Source: Flavobacterium defluvii (GTDB lineage: Bacteria; Bacteroidota; Bacteroidia; Flavobacteriales; Flavobacteriaceae). From it: a stretch of DNA of 64,000 nt. The notes under the pieces are model-generated. The model saw only the letters and a list, made by a program, of their open reading frames with translations. It was not told the origin of the DNA and searched no databases. The stretch is taken from contig NZ_FQWC01000001.1 in the NCBI RefSeq assembly GCF_900129555.1, positions 744,001 through 808,000 of the forward strand, written 5' to 3'. This document shows, piece by piece, positions 27,465-36,956 of the stretch. Within the stretch, counting starts at the first letter, position 1, and every line of letters begins with the position of its first letter. Made by a program: the position numbers and the translations under genes.

Positions 27465-27520
27465 TTTATTTAGAATGAATAAGAATAACTTGTTTTGTTT
27501 GATTTGATAACTTAGATTTG
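27465..27520 (+). promoter_or_regulatory. Promoter and candidate iron-response element of the PepSY operon
   Basis: TTG at 27490-27492, a 20-nt gap and TAGATTTG at 27513-27520 form a good promoter. The 28 bases ending at that TTG (27465-27492, containing GAATGAATAAGAATAACTTG) closely resemble 29902-29930, in the same place before the second PepSY gene. A shared regulator such as Fur is possible. Confidence 0.6.
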
Positions 27521-27592
27521 CAGAATGAAACAATTTAAAACCATTCTAAATACAACTAAAAGAAGAATGGATCAAATATAATCTGCAGATTT

Positions 27593-27925
27593 ATGATAAC
27601 AATAGCCAGTCTTATCGTTTTTTTAGCTTTTTACACCCTTTACTATACTTCAAAAAGAGCCACATTATCGTATGATTTTGGTTTTGAGAAATGGATGCAG
27701 AAAAATCCAAAACAAACCAAAATTACAGGCTTACTCCTTCTTGTTACAGCTTATACAATATGGCTTTTTATTCAATCTTTAGGAAGCGGCACACTCATGT
27801 TTTTTATTCAGCTAATGACAATTGGGAGCTTAATTATAATTCTGAGACCATTAAAAAAAATAAATAGCAGGCTCCTTTTATTAATCCTGATTCTTGTTGC
27901 TTTATTAGAACTTTATTACAACTAA
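27593..27925 (+). CDS. Small membrane protein, probable DUF3325-like
   Basis: This 110-residue protein has four predicted membrane helices and little else. It opens the operon with a second small membrane protein and a PepSY protein. In other bacteria, sets of two small membrane proteins (annotated DUF3325 and DUF3649) and a PepSY membrane protein occur with TonB receptors for siderophores. By that analogy it may help ferric-siderophore reduction. The family assignment is tentative. Confidence 0.6.
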   Translation: MITIASLIVFLAFYTLYYTSKRATLSYDFGFEKWMQKNPKQTKITGLLLLVTAYTIWLFIQSLGSGTLMFFIQLMTIGSLIIILRPLKKINSRLLLLILILVALLELYYN

Positions 27926-27939
27926 ACCAGATTTAACCA

Positions 27940-28239
27940 ATGCCTGCAAATCCAAAATATTTGACTCCTGCATTCTGGCCTCGTTTCGCCAAAATTACAG
28001 CCGCAATCTTAGGCGGTTATTTCGTTTCTGTTACTTTTCATTTAGCTCTGGCTTCCTGGTTTAACCGTCCTGAAGTTTTAATGACAATGGCTTTTAGCGG
28101 ATTCATACTTTGGGTCATTTTAATGGTAATGGCATTCTTAGCAAAAAGCGGCTGGAAAATATGGGGAATTTATATTCTCCTTTCTTTAGTTTTTTCTCTT
28201 CTTATTTATTTTGGTCAAACTTATAATACTGCTGCCTAA
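27940..28239 (+). CDS. Small membrane protein, probable DUF3649-like
   Basis: This 99-residue protein begins MPANPKYLTPAFWPRFAKIT and has three predicted membrane helices, one containing ILGGYFVSVTFHLALA. It sits 14 bases after the first small membrane protein and 5 bases before the PepSY gene, so the three are co-transcribed. It fits the DUF3649 type of iron-uptake helper by length and context, but the function is not established here. Confidence 0.6.
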   Translation: MPANPKYLTPAFWPRFAKITAAILGGYFVSVTFHLALASWFNRPEVLMTMAFSGFILWVILMVMAFLAKSGWKIWGIYILLSLVFSLLIYFGQTYNTAA

Positions 28240-28244
28240 TACCT

Positions 28245-29804
28245 ATGAATAATCGCCATTACAACATTTATTTTCATACACATACTGTTAGCGGTATTGT
28301 TATCAGCGTTGTACTTTTTGTGATCTTTTTTGCAGGATCTTTTTCTTTTTTTAGAGATGAAATCATCAATTGGGAAAGAAATGAATCTACCGTAATTTCA
28401 AAAGAAATTCAATTAGATTACAATACTGCTTTAAAAAACATTGACAAAGAATACATATTACACGGTAGAAATATTACCATCTCTAAACCATCTGTCGAAA
28501 ACAGAGTTGCGGTTTATATGGAAGGTACCAAAGATACTTTGGCTTCAGCCAAACAAAAAGAAGGATCTTTCTTTTATCTGGACAATAAAAAATTCAAATC
28601 ATATACTTATGAAGAATCTTATTCTTTAGGAGAATTTCTATACCGACTGCATTTCTTTGCCCAGATTCCGTATCCTGTTGGATATTATCTTTCCGGATTT
28701 ACCGCTTTGTTTTTTCTTTTTGCGATTATTACAGGACTTTTACTGCATTGGAAAAAAATAGTTTCTAACTTTTATGTTTTCCGTCCAAAAGAAAAACTAA
28801 AAACTTTATGGACAGATGCTCACACGGCACTAGGAATGATCGGACTTCCGTTTCAGTTTGTATATGCGGTAACAGGTGCATTTTTTATGATTAAACTTTT
28901 AATCGTGGCTCCTGCTGTTATGGCTCTTTATAAAGGCGACGAAAACAAATTATATAAAGAATTAGAATACAATGATCCCGATTATAAATTTGAGAATAAA
29001 AAATTAGCGACGCCTTTTGATATCAATCAGCTTGTTGCCAAAGCAAAAAACAATTGGTCTGATTTTGAAATTACACGAGTTTTCATTCAGAATTATGGCG
29101 ATGCAAATATGCATGTTTTAGTGGAGGGTGAATTGTTAAGCGACAAAAAATTCACCGGAATTGGAAAAGTTGTCTATCGAATTGCCGACGGAAAAGAAAT
29201 TGCCCGCAAAAATCCAATTACTCAGAATGGTTATATTGATATAGTAAAAAATGTTTTATACCGAATTCATTTTGGAGATTATGGCGGATATGCTTTAAAA
29301 ATCGTAAGTTTTATATTAGGAATTATAACTTGTTTCGTTATCATTTCAGGAGTTATGATTTGGCTTGTAGCAAGACAAAAAAATAATTTGCCAGAAAAGA
29401 AAAAACGTTTCAACGCTGCAGTTGTTCGTATTTATCTGGCGATTTGTTTAAGTATATATCCTGTTACTGCCTTATCTTTTATCGGAACAAAAATATTTTA
29501 TCCTTTAAGTCAGTCCAATCTGTTTAGCTTATATTTTGGCGGATGGCTTTTATTAACAATTTTCTTTATCATTAAAAAGAATGATGCTTTTACGAATAAA
29601 TTTTGCTTAATTTCTGGAAGTATTTTAGGTTTTTTAATTCCAATTACAAACGGAATCGTTTCCGGAAATTGGTTTTGGAATTCTTTTATGGAACACAGAA
29701 TTCAGATTTTCTTTATTGATGTTTTTTGGATTGCTTTGGCTTCAATATCACTTTATACGGCGTATCATCTAAAGTCTAAAAAAGAAGTTGCTTCTTTAAA
29801 ATAG
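28245..29804 (+). CDS. PepSY-domain membrane protein, probable siderophore-iron reductase
   Basis: This 519-residue inner-membrane protein starts with the typical HTHTVSGIVISVVLFVIFFA helix. It then has a periplasmic PepSY region and further helices with conserved His (RLHFFAQIPYPVGYYLSGF, LLHWKK, YRIHFGDYGGYALKIVSFIL). Proteins of this family can bind haem through the helix histidines and reduce ferric siderophores. The additional C-terminal helices make it longer than the second PepSY gene downstream. Iron reduction is inferred from the family and operon partners. Confidence 0.75.
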   Translation: MNNRHYNIYFHTHTVSGIVISVVLFVIFFAGSFSFFRDEIINWERNESTVISKEIQLDYNTALKNIDKEYILHGRNITISKPSVENRVAVYMEGTKDTLASAKQKEGSFFYLDNKKFKSYTYEESYSLGEFLYRLHFFAQIPYPVGYYLSGFTALFFLFAIITGLLLHWKKIVSNFYVFRPKEKLKTLWTDAHTALGMIGLPFQFVYAVTGAFFMIKLLIVAPAVMALYKGDENKLYKELEYNDPDYKFENKKLATPFDINQLVAKAKNNWSDFEITRVFIQNYGDANMHVLVEGELLSDKKFTGIGKVVYRIADGKEIARKNPITQNGYIDIVKNVLYRIHFGDYGGYALKIVSFILGIITCFVIISGVMIWLVARQKNNLPEKKKRFNAAVVRIYLAICLSIYPVTALSFIGTKIFYPLSQSNLFSLYFGGWLLLTIFFIIKKNDAFTNKFCLISGSILGFLIPITNGIVSGNWFWNSFMEHRIQIFFIDVFWIALASISLYTAYHLKSKKEVASLK

Positions 29805-29811
29805 TTGAATA

Positions 29812-29873
29812 TAATCTCGCAAAGTCGCAAAGTAATTAATCAAACTTATCGACTTTGTGTCTTTGCGAGATTA
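29812..29873. repeat. CGCAAAGTCGC palindromic repeat, copy 1
   Basis: TAATCTCGCAAAGTCGCAAA (from 29812) and GTGTCTTTGCGAGATTA (to 29873) pair over 22-nt arms with two mismatches. A relative is at 59379-59434. It may also end the upstream transcript. Confidence 0.8.
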
Positions 29874-29901
29874 TTTCTTAGCTAATCCGTAATCTTCCAT
29901 A

Positions 29902-29958
29902 TTTATTAGCGAAATAATTAGAATAACTTGCTCCATATTAATATAGCATATACTTTTA
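29902..29958 (+). promoter_or_regulatory. Promoter and shared upstream element of the second PepSY gene
   Basis: TTG at 29928-29930, 20 nt, TACTTTTA at 29951-29958 (one mismatch from TAnnTTTG). The segment 29902-29930 (with AATTAGAATAACTTG at its end) matches the element before 27493. Confidence 0.55.
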
Positions 29959-29974
29959 CGCCTTTAATCAAAAA

Positions 29975-31054
29975 ATGGGATTTAAAACGAAAATACGTTT
30001 TCTGCATAAATGGCTCGGATTGATTTCCGGGCTTATTGTTTTTATAGTCTGTATTACGGGTTGCATTTTCTGTTTTCATGACGAAATAAAAGACATCACC
30101 AGAAAAGAATGGCGTTTTGTAGAACCTCAGAATAAACCATTTTTGATGCCTTCGGTTTTACAGGAAAAAGCAAAAGAAATCCTTCCGAAGAACAAACAGT
30201 CAATGGTTTCTTATTATGGAAAAAACCGCTCGGCCATTGTTTTTACATATTCAGACACAGGAAGTTTATATCTTTATTTTAATCCTTACACAGGAAAATA
30301 TTTAAAAACCGAAAATCCAGAAACAGATTTTTTCATTATTGTCGAATATATCCATTTGTATTTACTGCTGCCCGATTATATTGGCAAACATATAATTGGC
30401 GGAGCAACGATTATTTTTATTCTGTTATTAATTTCAGGAATTATACAATGGTGGCCGAAACGAAGAAATGATGTTAAAAGAAGTTTTACTGTAAAATGGT
30501 CGGCAAAATGGCGTCGTGTCAATTACGACTGGCACAATACTTCGGGATTTTACATCGCTTTGATTGCACTTATTCTTGCCATAACCGGTTTAACTTTTAC
30601 GTATGAATGGGTTGGAGACGGAATTTATAAGACTTTTAATTTGGGCGGAGACAAAGCTGCCGAAACAAAAGCGCCTGTAATCGACACAACCAAATTCAAT
30701 TCAAACTCTATAACGGCTGTCGATCGCGCTTTTATTCAAACCATGAAATTGCAGCCAAAAGCCGAAATGTTTTTTGTTTTATATCCACAGCAAAAAGGTG
30801 ATGTTATCAATACGGGTGCATATCCGCATGCGTTACGTTACGATCACCAGAGTAATTATTATTTTCACCCCAAAGATGGAAAACTAATTCAAAGCGACCC
30901 TTATCATTCTAAAAGTTTAGGTTTGCAGGTTGTCGAAATGAATTACGGGATTCATACCGGACAAATTTTAGATTTACCGGGAAAAATTATTGCCTTTACC
31001 ATAAGTTTAATTGCTTCGGCTTTACCTCTAACTGGATTTATAATTTGGTATTGA
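29975..31054 (+). CDS. PepSY-domain membrane protein
   Basis: This 359-residue protein has the PepSY-associated membrane-helix layout. The first helix follows KTKIRFLHKWLGLISGLIVF, a periplasmic domain contains the PepSY fold, and further helices carry His (YDWHNTSGFYIALIALILAI, NYGIHTGQILDLPGKIIAFT). It probably passes electrons or acts in ferric-siderophore reduction, like the PepSY gene upstream. It has its own promoter with the same upstream element. It ends just before a bidirectional terminator. Confidence 0.78.
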   Translation: MGFKTKIRFLHKWLGLISGLIVFIVCITGCIFCFHDEIKDITRKEWRFVEPQNKPFLMPSVLQEKAKEILPKNKQSMVSYYGKNRSAIVFTYSDTGSLYLYFNPYTGKYLKTENPETDFFIIVEYIHLYLLLPDYIGKHIIGGATIIFILLLISGIIQWWPKRRNDVKRSFTVKWSAKWRRVNYDWHNTSGFYIALIALILAITGLTFTYEWVGDGIYKTFNLGGDKAAETKAPVIDTTKFNSNSITAVDRAFIQTMKLQPKAEMFFVLYPQQKGDVINTGAYPHALRYDHQSNYYFHPKDGKLIQSDPYHSKSLGLQVVEMNYGIHTGQILDLPGKIIAFTISLIASALPLTGFIIWY

Positions 31055-31082
31055 AGAGGAAAAAAATCTAAAAAGAGGAAAC

Positions 31083-31115
31083 AAAAAAACCGTCTTTAAT
31101 GAGACGGTTTTTTTA
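31083..31115. terminator. Bidirectional terminator between PepSY and YwqK genes
   Basis: AAAAAAACCGTCT and AGACGGTTTTTTT form a stem around a short loop. It separates two convergent genes. Confidence 0.85.
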
Positions 31116-31133
31116 TAAATCATCGAAACAAAA

Positions 31134-31481
31134 TTAGTTTCTGTTTGCTAAAGCATTTTTCTGTAAGTTTTTAACTGAGGCTACTTTATTGTCAACATAA
31201 GCAACTTCGCTTAAATTGTCTTCATTAAAGTAAATCCATTTTCCAGTTTTTACTCCGTCTGCATATTCTCCAACGGCTTTTTTATTTCCTTTTTCGTCAT
31301 AAGATACCCAGACACCGTCTAATTTACCATCCTTAAAAAAGCCTTCTTGCTGCACTTTACCATTTTCATAATAATAAGTAGCTTTTACCTTGTTTCCAAC
31401 TGCTTCCAATTCTGGTTTTACTTCCTGCGCAGTTAATATTCCAGAGAACAAAACCGCAGCTAAAATTACACTCTTTTTCAT
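31134..31481 (-). CDS. Secreted MORN-repeat (YwqK-like) protein
   Basis: This 115-residue protein has a signal peptide (MKKSVILAAVLFSGILTAQ) and three to four MORN-like repeats of about 23 residues (YYENGKVQQEGFFKDGKLDG, YDEKGNKKAVGEYADGVKTG, KWIYFNEDN). Databases often label such proteins YwqK family antitoxin. Nothing here suggests a toxin partner, and the signal peptide argues for an envelope role. On the minus strand a -7 box TATATTTG lies at 31522 to 31515. Confidence 0.75.
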   Translation of the reverse strand: MKKSVILAAVLFSGILTAQEVKPELEAVGNKVKATYYYENGKVQQEGFFKDGKLDGVWVSYDEKGNKKAVGEYADGVKTGKWIYFNEDNLSEVAYVDNKVASVKNLQKNALANRN

Positions 31482-31605
31482 ATCTAGTAGGTATTAATGT
31501 TAAGAAATCGTTATCAAATATAATTATTTATTTACATTAAAAAAACTTTTGCTTAACAATTTGGTAACATTGAATAAAAACTTAACATTGGAAATTTTCC
31601 AAAAA

Positions 31606-31639
31606 CAGTAAAACCAATGCTGAAGCATTGGTTTTACTG
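31606..31639 (-). terminator. Terminator of the TlpA-like gene
   Basis: CAGTAAAACCAATGC and GCATTGGTTTTACTG form a perfect 15-bp stem with a 4-nt loop. On the minus strand it is followed by TTTTT. Confidence 0.85.
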
Positions 31640-31692
31640 ATATTTTAGCAAAAAACTAAAATTACGATAACGTTATAAATTTCGTAAATAAA

Positions 31693-32688
31693 TTAGTTCA
31701 ATAAACTGTTTAACTGTTCCTGAAGCTTAGGATCAGATGGTCTGGAAGCATCAGAACTCACAATGTTACCATTTGGATCAATTAAAATAAATCTCGGAAT
31801 TCCGGTTACACCGTACTTTACCACAAAATCAGATTCCCAATCTTTGTCTGCAAATAATTGTACACCGCCTAATTTTTTATCGGTTACAAATTTTTTCCAT
31901 TTTTCATTATCCTTTGCTTTATCAATAGAAATACTCACAAATTCAATGTTTTTATCATGGTATTTTTCTTCCACTTTTTGAAGATAAGGGATTTCAGCTC
32001 TGCATGGCGCACACCAGGTTGCCCAAAGATCTATATATATGTACTTTCCTTTTAAGTCAGCCAGTTTTGTTTTTCCTCCTTTAAAATTTTCATAATCAAA
32101 TTCAGGCGAAGGCTTTCCAATTAATTTTCTCGCTGCAGCAGTTCTTTCATAATCCTGAGCTGCGTATTGATTAAAACTTTCAAAACTCGTTTTCAAGGCA
32201 GTTTTAAATTCAGGATCGTAATTTCCTTTTTCAAGGCTTTCAAAGTCTGTTTTCTTTTTTGCTTCTAAAAGTGAAGCAAATTCTACGGCTTCTTTAGTAT
32301 AAGCTTCATTTTGGAATTTTTCATCTTTTAGAGCCTGCTGCGCTAAAAAATTACTCTCATCAACACCTTTTCCTTTGTATACTATAGTTTCATCAAATTC
32401 CTTGGCGTTCATTGTTAAATTAATTTCAGAATTTGGTTTCAGATATAAATTAGAAGATTCTGTTCCGTCAGAAAACATATAAAATCCTTTCGGAGCTTCA
32501 AAAGAAGCGATAAACATTCCTTTTTTATCAATTGGAATAACTTGCTTAAAATTATTTCTTCCTTTAATAACTAAAGTATCACTGTTTCTATTCTCAATTT
32601 TGGCAGTAAATTTTACTTGTTCTTTAGCTTGTCCTATAACATTCAACCCGCTAAAAATCAACAAACCTGTAACAAAAAGTTTTTTCAT
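31693..32688 (-). CDS. TlpA-like thioredoxin with DUF4369-type N-terminal domain
   Basis: This 331-residue secreted protein has a signal peptide (MKKLFVTGLLIFSGLNVIGQ), a beta-rich N-terminal domain like DUF4369 and a C-terminal thioredoxin fold with the redox motif WATWCAPCRAEIP. It probably acts as a periplasmic thiol-disulfide reductase or handles oxidative damage. The start at 32688 is preferred over the longer frame from 32757 because the signal peptide begins there and a -7 box (TAGATTTG, 32722 to 32715 on the minus strand) lies between the two starts. Confidence 0.85.
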   Translation of the reverse strand: MKKLFVTGLLIFSGLNVIGQAKEQVKFTAKIENRNSDTLVIKGRNNFKQVIPIDKKGMFIASFEAPKGFYMFSDGTESSNLYLKPNSEINLTMNAKEFDETIVYKGKGVDESNFLAQQALKDEKFQNEAYTKEAVEFASLLEAKKKTDFESLEKGNYDPEFKTALKTSFESFNQYAAQDYERTAAARKLIGKPSPEFDYENFKGGKTKLADLKGKYIYIDLWATWCAPCRAEIPYLQKVEEKYHDKNIEFVSISIDKAKDNEKWKKFVTDKKLGGVQLFADKDWESDFVVKYGVTGIPRFILIDPNGNIVSSDASRPSDPKLQEQLNSLLN

Positions 32689-32818
32689 AGTATTAAAATT
32701 TGTTTTTAGTGACTCAAATCTAAAGAAATAACAGCTTCGGATTTTTAGAATTAACAAAATATTTGAAATTATTCTGAATCAACTTATCACTTTACTATAT
32801 TATCTTGAATTTTGTATT

Positions 32819-32826
32819 TACTTTTG
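32819..32826 (+). promoter_or_regulatory. Promoter -7 element of aspS
   Basis: TACTTTTG matches TAnnTTTG and lies 19 nt before ATG 32845. It overlaps the longer open frame and so supports the later start. Confidence 0.5.
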
Positions 32827-32844
32827 CAGTCTAAAATTTTGATT

Positions 32845-34596
32845 ATGTATAGAAGTCATAATTGTGGCGAATTAAACGCTTCAAATATTAATACCGAAGT
32901 TACACTTGCGGGCTGGGTTCAAAAATCACGTGATAAAGGATTTATGAATTGGGTCGATTTACGAGACCGTTATGGAATTACTCAACTTATTTTCGACGAA
33001 AGTCGTACCGATAAAACCGTTTTTGAATTGGCCAAAACCCTTGGACGTGAATTTGTAATTCAGGTAAAAGGTATTGTTATTGAACGTGAAGCCAAAAACA
33101 AAAATATTCCAACAGGCGAAATCGAAATTTTAGTTTCTGAACTGACTATTTTAAATTCTGCCTTAACTCCTCCATTTACAATTGAAGATGAAACAGACGG
33201 TGGAGAAGACATCAGAATGAAATACCGTTACTTGGACATTCGTAGAAATCCAGTAAAAAACAGTTTATTATTCCGTCATAAAGTAGCGATGGAAGTTCGT
33301 AAATATTTATCGGATTTAGATTTCTGCGAAGTTGAAACGCCTTACTTAATCAAATCAACTCCGGAAGGAGCAAGAGATTTCGTTGTACCAAGCCGTATGA
33401 ACGAAGGACAATTTTATGCATTGCCACAATCTCCGCAGACTTTCAAACAATTATTGATGGTGGGTGGAATGGATAAATATTTCCAGATTGTGAAATGTTT
33501 CCGTGACGAAGATTTACGTGCAGACCGTCAGCCAGAGTTTACTCAAATTGACTGCGAAATGGCATTTGTGGAGCAAGAAGACATTTTGAATGTTTTTGAA
33601 GGTTTGACAAGACATTTATTAAAAGAAATTAAAGGTGTAGAAGTAGATAAATTCCCAAGAATTACTTACGACTATGCTATGAAAACATACGGAAACGACA
33701 AACCGGATATTCGTTTTGGAATGAAATTCGGTGAGTTAAACGAATTTGCACAGCATAAAGAATTCCCTGTTTTTAATACAGCAGAATTAGTTGTGGGAAT
33801 CGCTGTTCCGGGAGCAGGAAATTATACTCGTAAAGAAATCGACGGGTTAATTGACTGGGTTAAGCGTCCGCAGGTTGGAGCATCTGGAATGGTGTATGTA
33901 AAATGCAACGAAGACGGAACATACAAATCATCTGTAGATAAATTCTACGATCAGGATGATTTAGCAAAATGGGCAAAAGCAACAGAAGCAAATCCTGGCG
34001 ATATGATTTTTGTACTTTCTGGTCCTGCAAACAAAACACGTGCACAGCTTTCTGCACTTCGTATGGAATTGGCAACTCGTTTAGGATTACGTAATCCTGA
34101 AGAATTTGCTCCATTGTGGGTTGTAGATTTTCCATTATTAGAACTTGATGAAGAAAGCGGCCGTTATCACGCGATGCACCACCCGTTTACTTCACCAAAA
34201 CCAGAAGATATTGCTTTATTAGAAACACAGCCGGGAAACGTACGTGCAAACGCATACGATATGGTTTTAAACGGAAACGAAATTGGAGGAGGTTCTATTC
34301 GTATTCACGATAAAGCAACACAGCAATTAATGTTCAAATATTTAGGATTTACCGAAGACGAAGCAAAAGCGCAATTTGGTTTCTTAATGGATGCTTTCCA
34401 GTTTGGAGCACCGCCGCACGGAGGACTTGCTTTTGGTCTTGACAGATTAGTAGCCATTTTAGGCGGTCAGGAAACCATCAGAGACTTTATTGCTTTCCCT
34501 AAAAATAATTCCGGCCGTGATGTCATGATCGATGCGCCTGCTGCAATTGATGAAACTCAATTGAAAGAATTACACATTAAAATTGATTCTCTATAA
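32845..34596 (+). CDS. aspS: Aspartate-tRNA ligase
   Basis: This roughly 583-residue class II synthetase charges tRNA-Asp. It has an N-terminal OB-fold anticodon-binding domain ([20 protein letters not shown]), motif 2 ([18 protein letters not shown]), a bacterial GAD insertion domain and motif 3 ([16 protein letters not shown]). The start at [11 protein letters not shown] matches the usual AspRS N-terminus. No GatCAB genes are visible, so whether the enzyme is discriminating cannot be judged from context. Confidence 0.97.
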   Translation: MYRSHNCGELNASNINTEVTLAGWVQKSRDKGFMNWVDLRDRYGITQLIFDESRTDKTVFELAKTLGREFVIQVKGIVIEREAKNKNIPTGEIEILVSELTILNSALTPPFTIEDETDGGEDIRMKYRYLDIRRNPVKNSLLFRHKVAMEVRKYLSDLDFCEVETPYLIKSTPEGARDFVVPSRMNEGQFYALPQSPQTFKQLLMVGGMDKYFQIVKCFRDEDLRADRQPEFTQIDCEMAFVEQEDILNVFEGLTRHLLKEIKGVEVDKFPRITYDYAMKTYGNDKPDIRFGMKFGELNEFAQHKEFPVFNTAELVVGIAVPGAGNYTRKEIDGLIDWVKRPQVGASGMVYVKCNEDGTYKSSVDKFYDQDDLAKWAKATEANPGDMIFVLSGPANKTRAQLSALRMELATRLGLRNPEEFAPLWVVDFPLLELDEESGRYHAMHHPFTSPKPEDIALLETQPGNVRANAYDMVLNGNEIGGGSIRIHDKATQQLMFKYLGFTEDEAKAQFGFLMDAFQFGAPPHGGLAFGLDRLVAILGGQETIRDFIAFPKNNSGRDVMIDAPAAIDETQLKELHIKIDSL

Positions 34597-34617
34597 AAAT
34601 TATAGAACATTAGATAC

Positions 34618-34657
34618 CAAAAAAGCCGGCCGAAGAATATCAGCCGGCTTTTTTTAT
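34618..34657 (+). terminator. Terminator after aspS
   Basis: AAAAAAGCCGGC and GCCGGCTTTTTTT form a strong stem with a loop of about 15 nt and a T-run. Confidence 0.9.
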
Positions 34658-34866
34658 TCAAAAACTATAAGAATAATCCTAAAATTTACATTTTTTGAAA
34701 TGCGAAATTCCTACAATTACCTAGTTTTTATATTCTTACAATTAATGATTCTCAAATATTAGTGTTTTATAAATAAATTGACGCAAGAAACCACGTAAAA
34801 ACACTGTAAATCAATAATTTTTACAAAATTTTAACATGTATATGTCTTTTATATGAATTTAAATAT

Positions 34867-34874
34867 TACATTTG
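34867..34874 (+). promoter_or_regulatory. Promoter -7 element of the cold-shock gene
   Basis: TACATTTG matches TAnnTTTG and lies 29 nt before the ATG. The predicted leader is short, unlike the long structured leader of E. coli cspA. Confidence 0.5.
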
Positions 34875-34903
34875 TTTTATTATAAATTATTATTACAATT
34901 ACA

Positions 34904-35098
34904 ATGCGTACAGGTACAGTAAAATTTTTCAATGAATCTAAAGGTTATGGATTCATTACAGACGAAGAAACAGGAAAGGACATCTTCGTTCACGCTTCAG
35001 GAATTAACGCGGAAGAATTACGCGAAGGTGACCGTGTAAGCTATGAAGAAGAAGAAGGAAGAAAAGGGAAAGTTGCTGCTAAAGTAGCAGTAATCTAA
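34904..35098 (+). CDS. Cold-shock domain protein
   Basis: This 64-residue protein is a single cold-shock domain. It carries RNP1 KGYGFIT and RNP2 DIFVHAS, which bind single-stranded RNA or DNA, and starts MRTGTVKFFNESKGYGFI. Such proteins act as RNA chaperones in cold or growth transitions. It is monocistronic, with its own promoter and terminator. Confidence 0.97.
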   Translation: MRTGTVKFFNESKGYGFITDEETGKDIFVHASGINAEELREGDRVSYEEEEGRKGKVAAKVAVI

Positions 35099-35136
35099 GA
35101 AAAATATAGCAATTTATTTTTTTTGCCTCTGAATGG

Positions 35137-35172
35137 TTTTAAGAAACGTCCCGAAGTATCGGGACGTTTTTT
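35137..35172 (+). terminator. Terminator after the cold-shock gene
   Basis: AAACGTCCCGA and TCGGGACGTTT form an 11-bp stem with a 5-nt loop, followed by a long T-run. Confidence 0.92.
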
Positions 35173-35279
35173 TTTTGACCTATTTCTTAAAAAAATATTA
35201 AAAAAGCCGAACGTTATTTATAATCAATAAAAATTACATATAAACATGGTTTCATGGCATACTTATATCCTTCTTTAGT

Positions 35280-35310
35280 TTGTGATTTACGTAGTTGAAA
35301 GTTATCTTTG
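35280..35310 (+). promoter_or_regulatory. Promoter of the nuo operon
   Basis: TTG at 35280-35282, 20 nt, TATCTTTG at 35303-35310. Transcription would start near 35317, so nuoA must start at ATG 35343. Confidence 0.75.
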
Positions 35311-35342
35311 TGGCTTATTCTTTAAGTAAAAAAGTTAAGCTT

Positions 35343-35708
35343 ATGCAATCTGATCAATACAGCTACATTCCTATCCTGATGCAGTTCATTCTTGCAGTTG
35401 GTTTTGTGGTAGGAACAATCATTATTTCTGGAAAATTAGGACCAAGAAGAACCTCAGAAGTTAAAGATAAAAACTTCGAGTGTGGTATCGAATCTGTTGG
35501 AAATGCACGTATTCCTTTTTCAGTAAAATATTTCCTTGTTGCTATCTTGTTTGTATTGTTTGATGTAGAGGTTATCTTCCTTTACCCTTGGGCAGTAAAC
35601 TTTAAAGATCTTGGCGTAGAAGGAATGTTGAAAATGATTGTTTTCATGGCTTTACTTTTAGTTGGTTTCTTTTACATCATTAAAAAGAAAGCACTAGAAT
35701 GGGAATAA
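35343..35708 (+). CDS. nuoA: NADH-quinone oxidoreductase subunit A
   Basis: This roughly 121-residue membrane subunit of complex I has three helices. Conserved features are the loop KDKNFECGIESVGNARIPF, with the Cys seen in ND3/NuoA, and the acidic helix FDVEVIFLYPWAV. It is the first gene of the nuo cluster. The ATG at 35343 was chosen because the promoter lies inside the longer frame. Confidence 0.96.
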   Translation: MQSDQYSYIPILMQFILAVGFVVGTIIISGKLGPRRTSEVKDKNFECGIESVGNARIPFSVKYFLVAILFVLFDVEVIFLYPWAVNFKDLGVEGMLKMIVFMALLLVGFFYIIKKKALEWE

Positions 35709-35720
35709 TCCCGATTTTGA

Positions 35721-35863
35721 ATTTTAGATTTCTGATTTTAGACTTACAAATCTTGAATTAAAATTTAAAATTTAAACTCAATAGAATTTAATACTGATTT
35801 AAAAAATTGATTTTACTTTTTATGATTTCCAAAAATCTAAATCTAAAATCAGAAATCTAAAAT
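35721..35863. repeat. 22-bp perfect inverted repeat between nuoA and nuoB
   Basis: The 22-bp arm at 35721-35742 (starts ATTTTAGATTTCTGATTTTA) is the exact reverse complement of 35842-35863. The 99-nt interval is very AT-rich. It could form a long hairpin in the nuo transcript. Confidence 0.85.
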
Positions 35864-35866
35864 AAA

Positions 35867-36415
35867 ATGAGCGATTCAAAAGTAAATATGGTGTCTCCTC
35901 CAGAAGGTCTTGCTGGTGAAGGATTCTTCGCTACAAAACTAAATGATGTTGTAGGTTTGGCACGCGCGAATTCTCTTTGGCCTTTACCATTTGCAACTTC
36001 TTGCTGCGGAATTGAGTTTATGGCAACAATGGCTGCACATTACGATTTAGCAAGATTTGGTTCTGAGCGTGTGAGTTTCTCTCCTCGTCAGGCAGATATG
36101 CTGCTTGTAATGGGAACCATTTCTAAAAAAATGGCACCAATCTTAAGACAAGTTTACGAACAAATGTCAGAGCCGCGCTGGGTAATTGCTGTAGGAGCCT
36201 GTGCTTCTTCGGGTGGTATTTTCGACACTTACTCAGTTCTTCAGGGAATTGATAAAGTTATTCCGGTTGACGTTTACGTTCCGGGATGTCCTCCTAGACC
36301 AGAACAAATCGTTGATGGAGTAATGAGATTACAAGAATTGGTAAAAAGCGAATCTGTTAGACGCAGAAGTTCACCAGAATACCAGGAATTATTAGCTTCC
36401 TATAATATTTCATAA
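35867..36415 (+). CDS. nuoB: NADH-quinone oxidoreductase subunit B
   Basis: This 182-residue peripheral subunit carries iron-sulfur cluster N2, the last before quinone. The ligand cysteines are visible in [23 protein letters not shown] and VPGCPPRPE. It sits one base before nuoC. Confidence 0.97.
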   Translation: MSDSKVNMVSPPEGLAGEGFFATKLNDVVGLARANSLWPLPFATSCCGIEFMATMAAHYDLARFGSERVSFSPRQADMLLVMGTISKKMAPILRQVYEQMSEPRWVIAVGACASSGGIFDTYSVLQGIDKVIPVDVYVPGCPPRPEQIVDGVMRLQELVKSESVRRRSSPEYQELLASYNIS

Positions 36416-36416
36416 G

Positions 36417-36938
36417 ATGGCTTTAGAAAATACCCAAATTCAAAATAAACTTACGGAAACATTCAATAATGATGTTTTCAACTTTCATGAAGAAAGAGAT
36501 ATTTTTACTTTAGAAGCTTCTGCCGATAAAATTACAGCATTAATTCTATTCTTAAAAAATGATCCTGAACTACAATTTCATTTTTTAACAGATTTATGCG
36601 GCATTCACTATCCTGACAATGAATCTGAACGTCAGTTTGCAGTTGTATACCATTTACACAACTGGTTCGAAAACAAGCGTATCAGAATCAAAGTTTACCT
36701 AAACGGAGAAAAACCTGAAATCAAAACTATTTCAAATATTTTCTTAAGTTCAAACTGGATGGAAAGAGAAACATACGATTTCTACGGAATCAATTTTATT
36801 GGTCACCCGCAGTTAAAACGTATTTTAAATATGGATGAAATGGTGTCTTTCCCTATGAGAAAAGAATTCCCAATGGAAGACAGCGGAAGGACTGACAAAG
36901 ACGACAGATTCTTCGGAAGAACAGTATCAAATTGCTAA
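36417..36938 (+). CDS. nuoC: NADH-quinone oxidoreductase subunit C
   Basis: This 173-residue hydrophilic subunit is the 30-kDa subunit type. The signature is NWMERETYDFYGINFIGHPQ, followed by LKRILNMDE. It is separate from nuoD, unlike in enterobacteria where the two are fused. Confidence 0.95.
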   Translation: MALENTQIQNKLTETFNNDVFNFHEERDIFTLEASADKITALILFLKNDPELQFHFLTDLCGIHYPDNESERQFAVVYHLHNWFENKRIRIKVYLNGEKPEIKTISNIFLSSNWMERETYDFYGINFIGHPQLKRILNMDEMVSFPMRKEFPMEDSGRTDKDDRFFGRTVSNC

Positions 36939-36956
36939 ATAATTCAACATTATAAA

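Larger units (their letters stand above)
34597..34903. other. Intergenic region aspS to cold-shock gene
   Basis: It contains the aspS terminator (34618-34657) and the cold-shock promoter -7 box (34867-34874). The rest is AT-rich without a convincing coding frame or strong hairpin. Confidence 0.6.
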
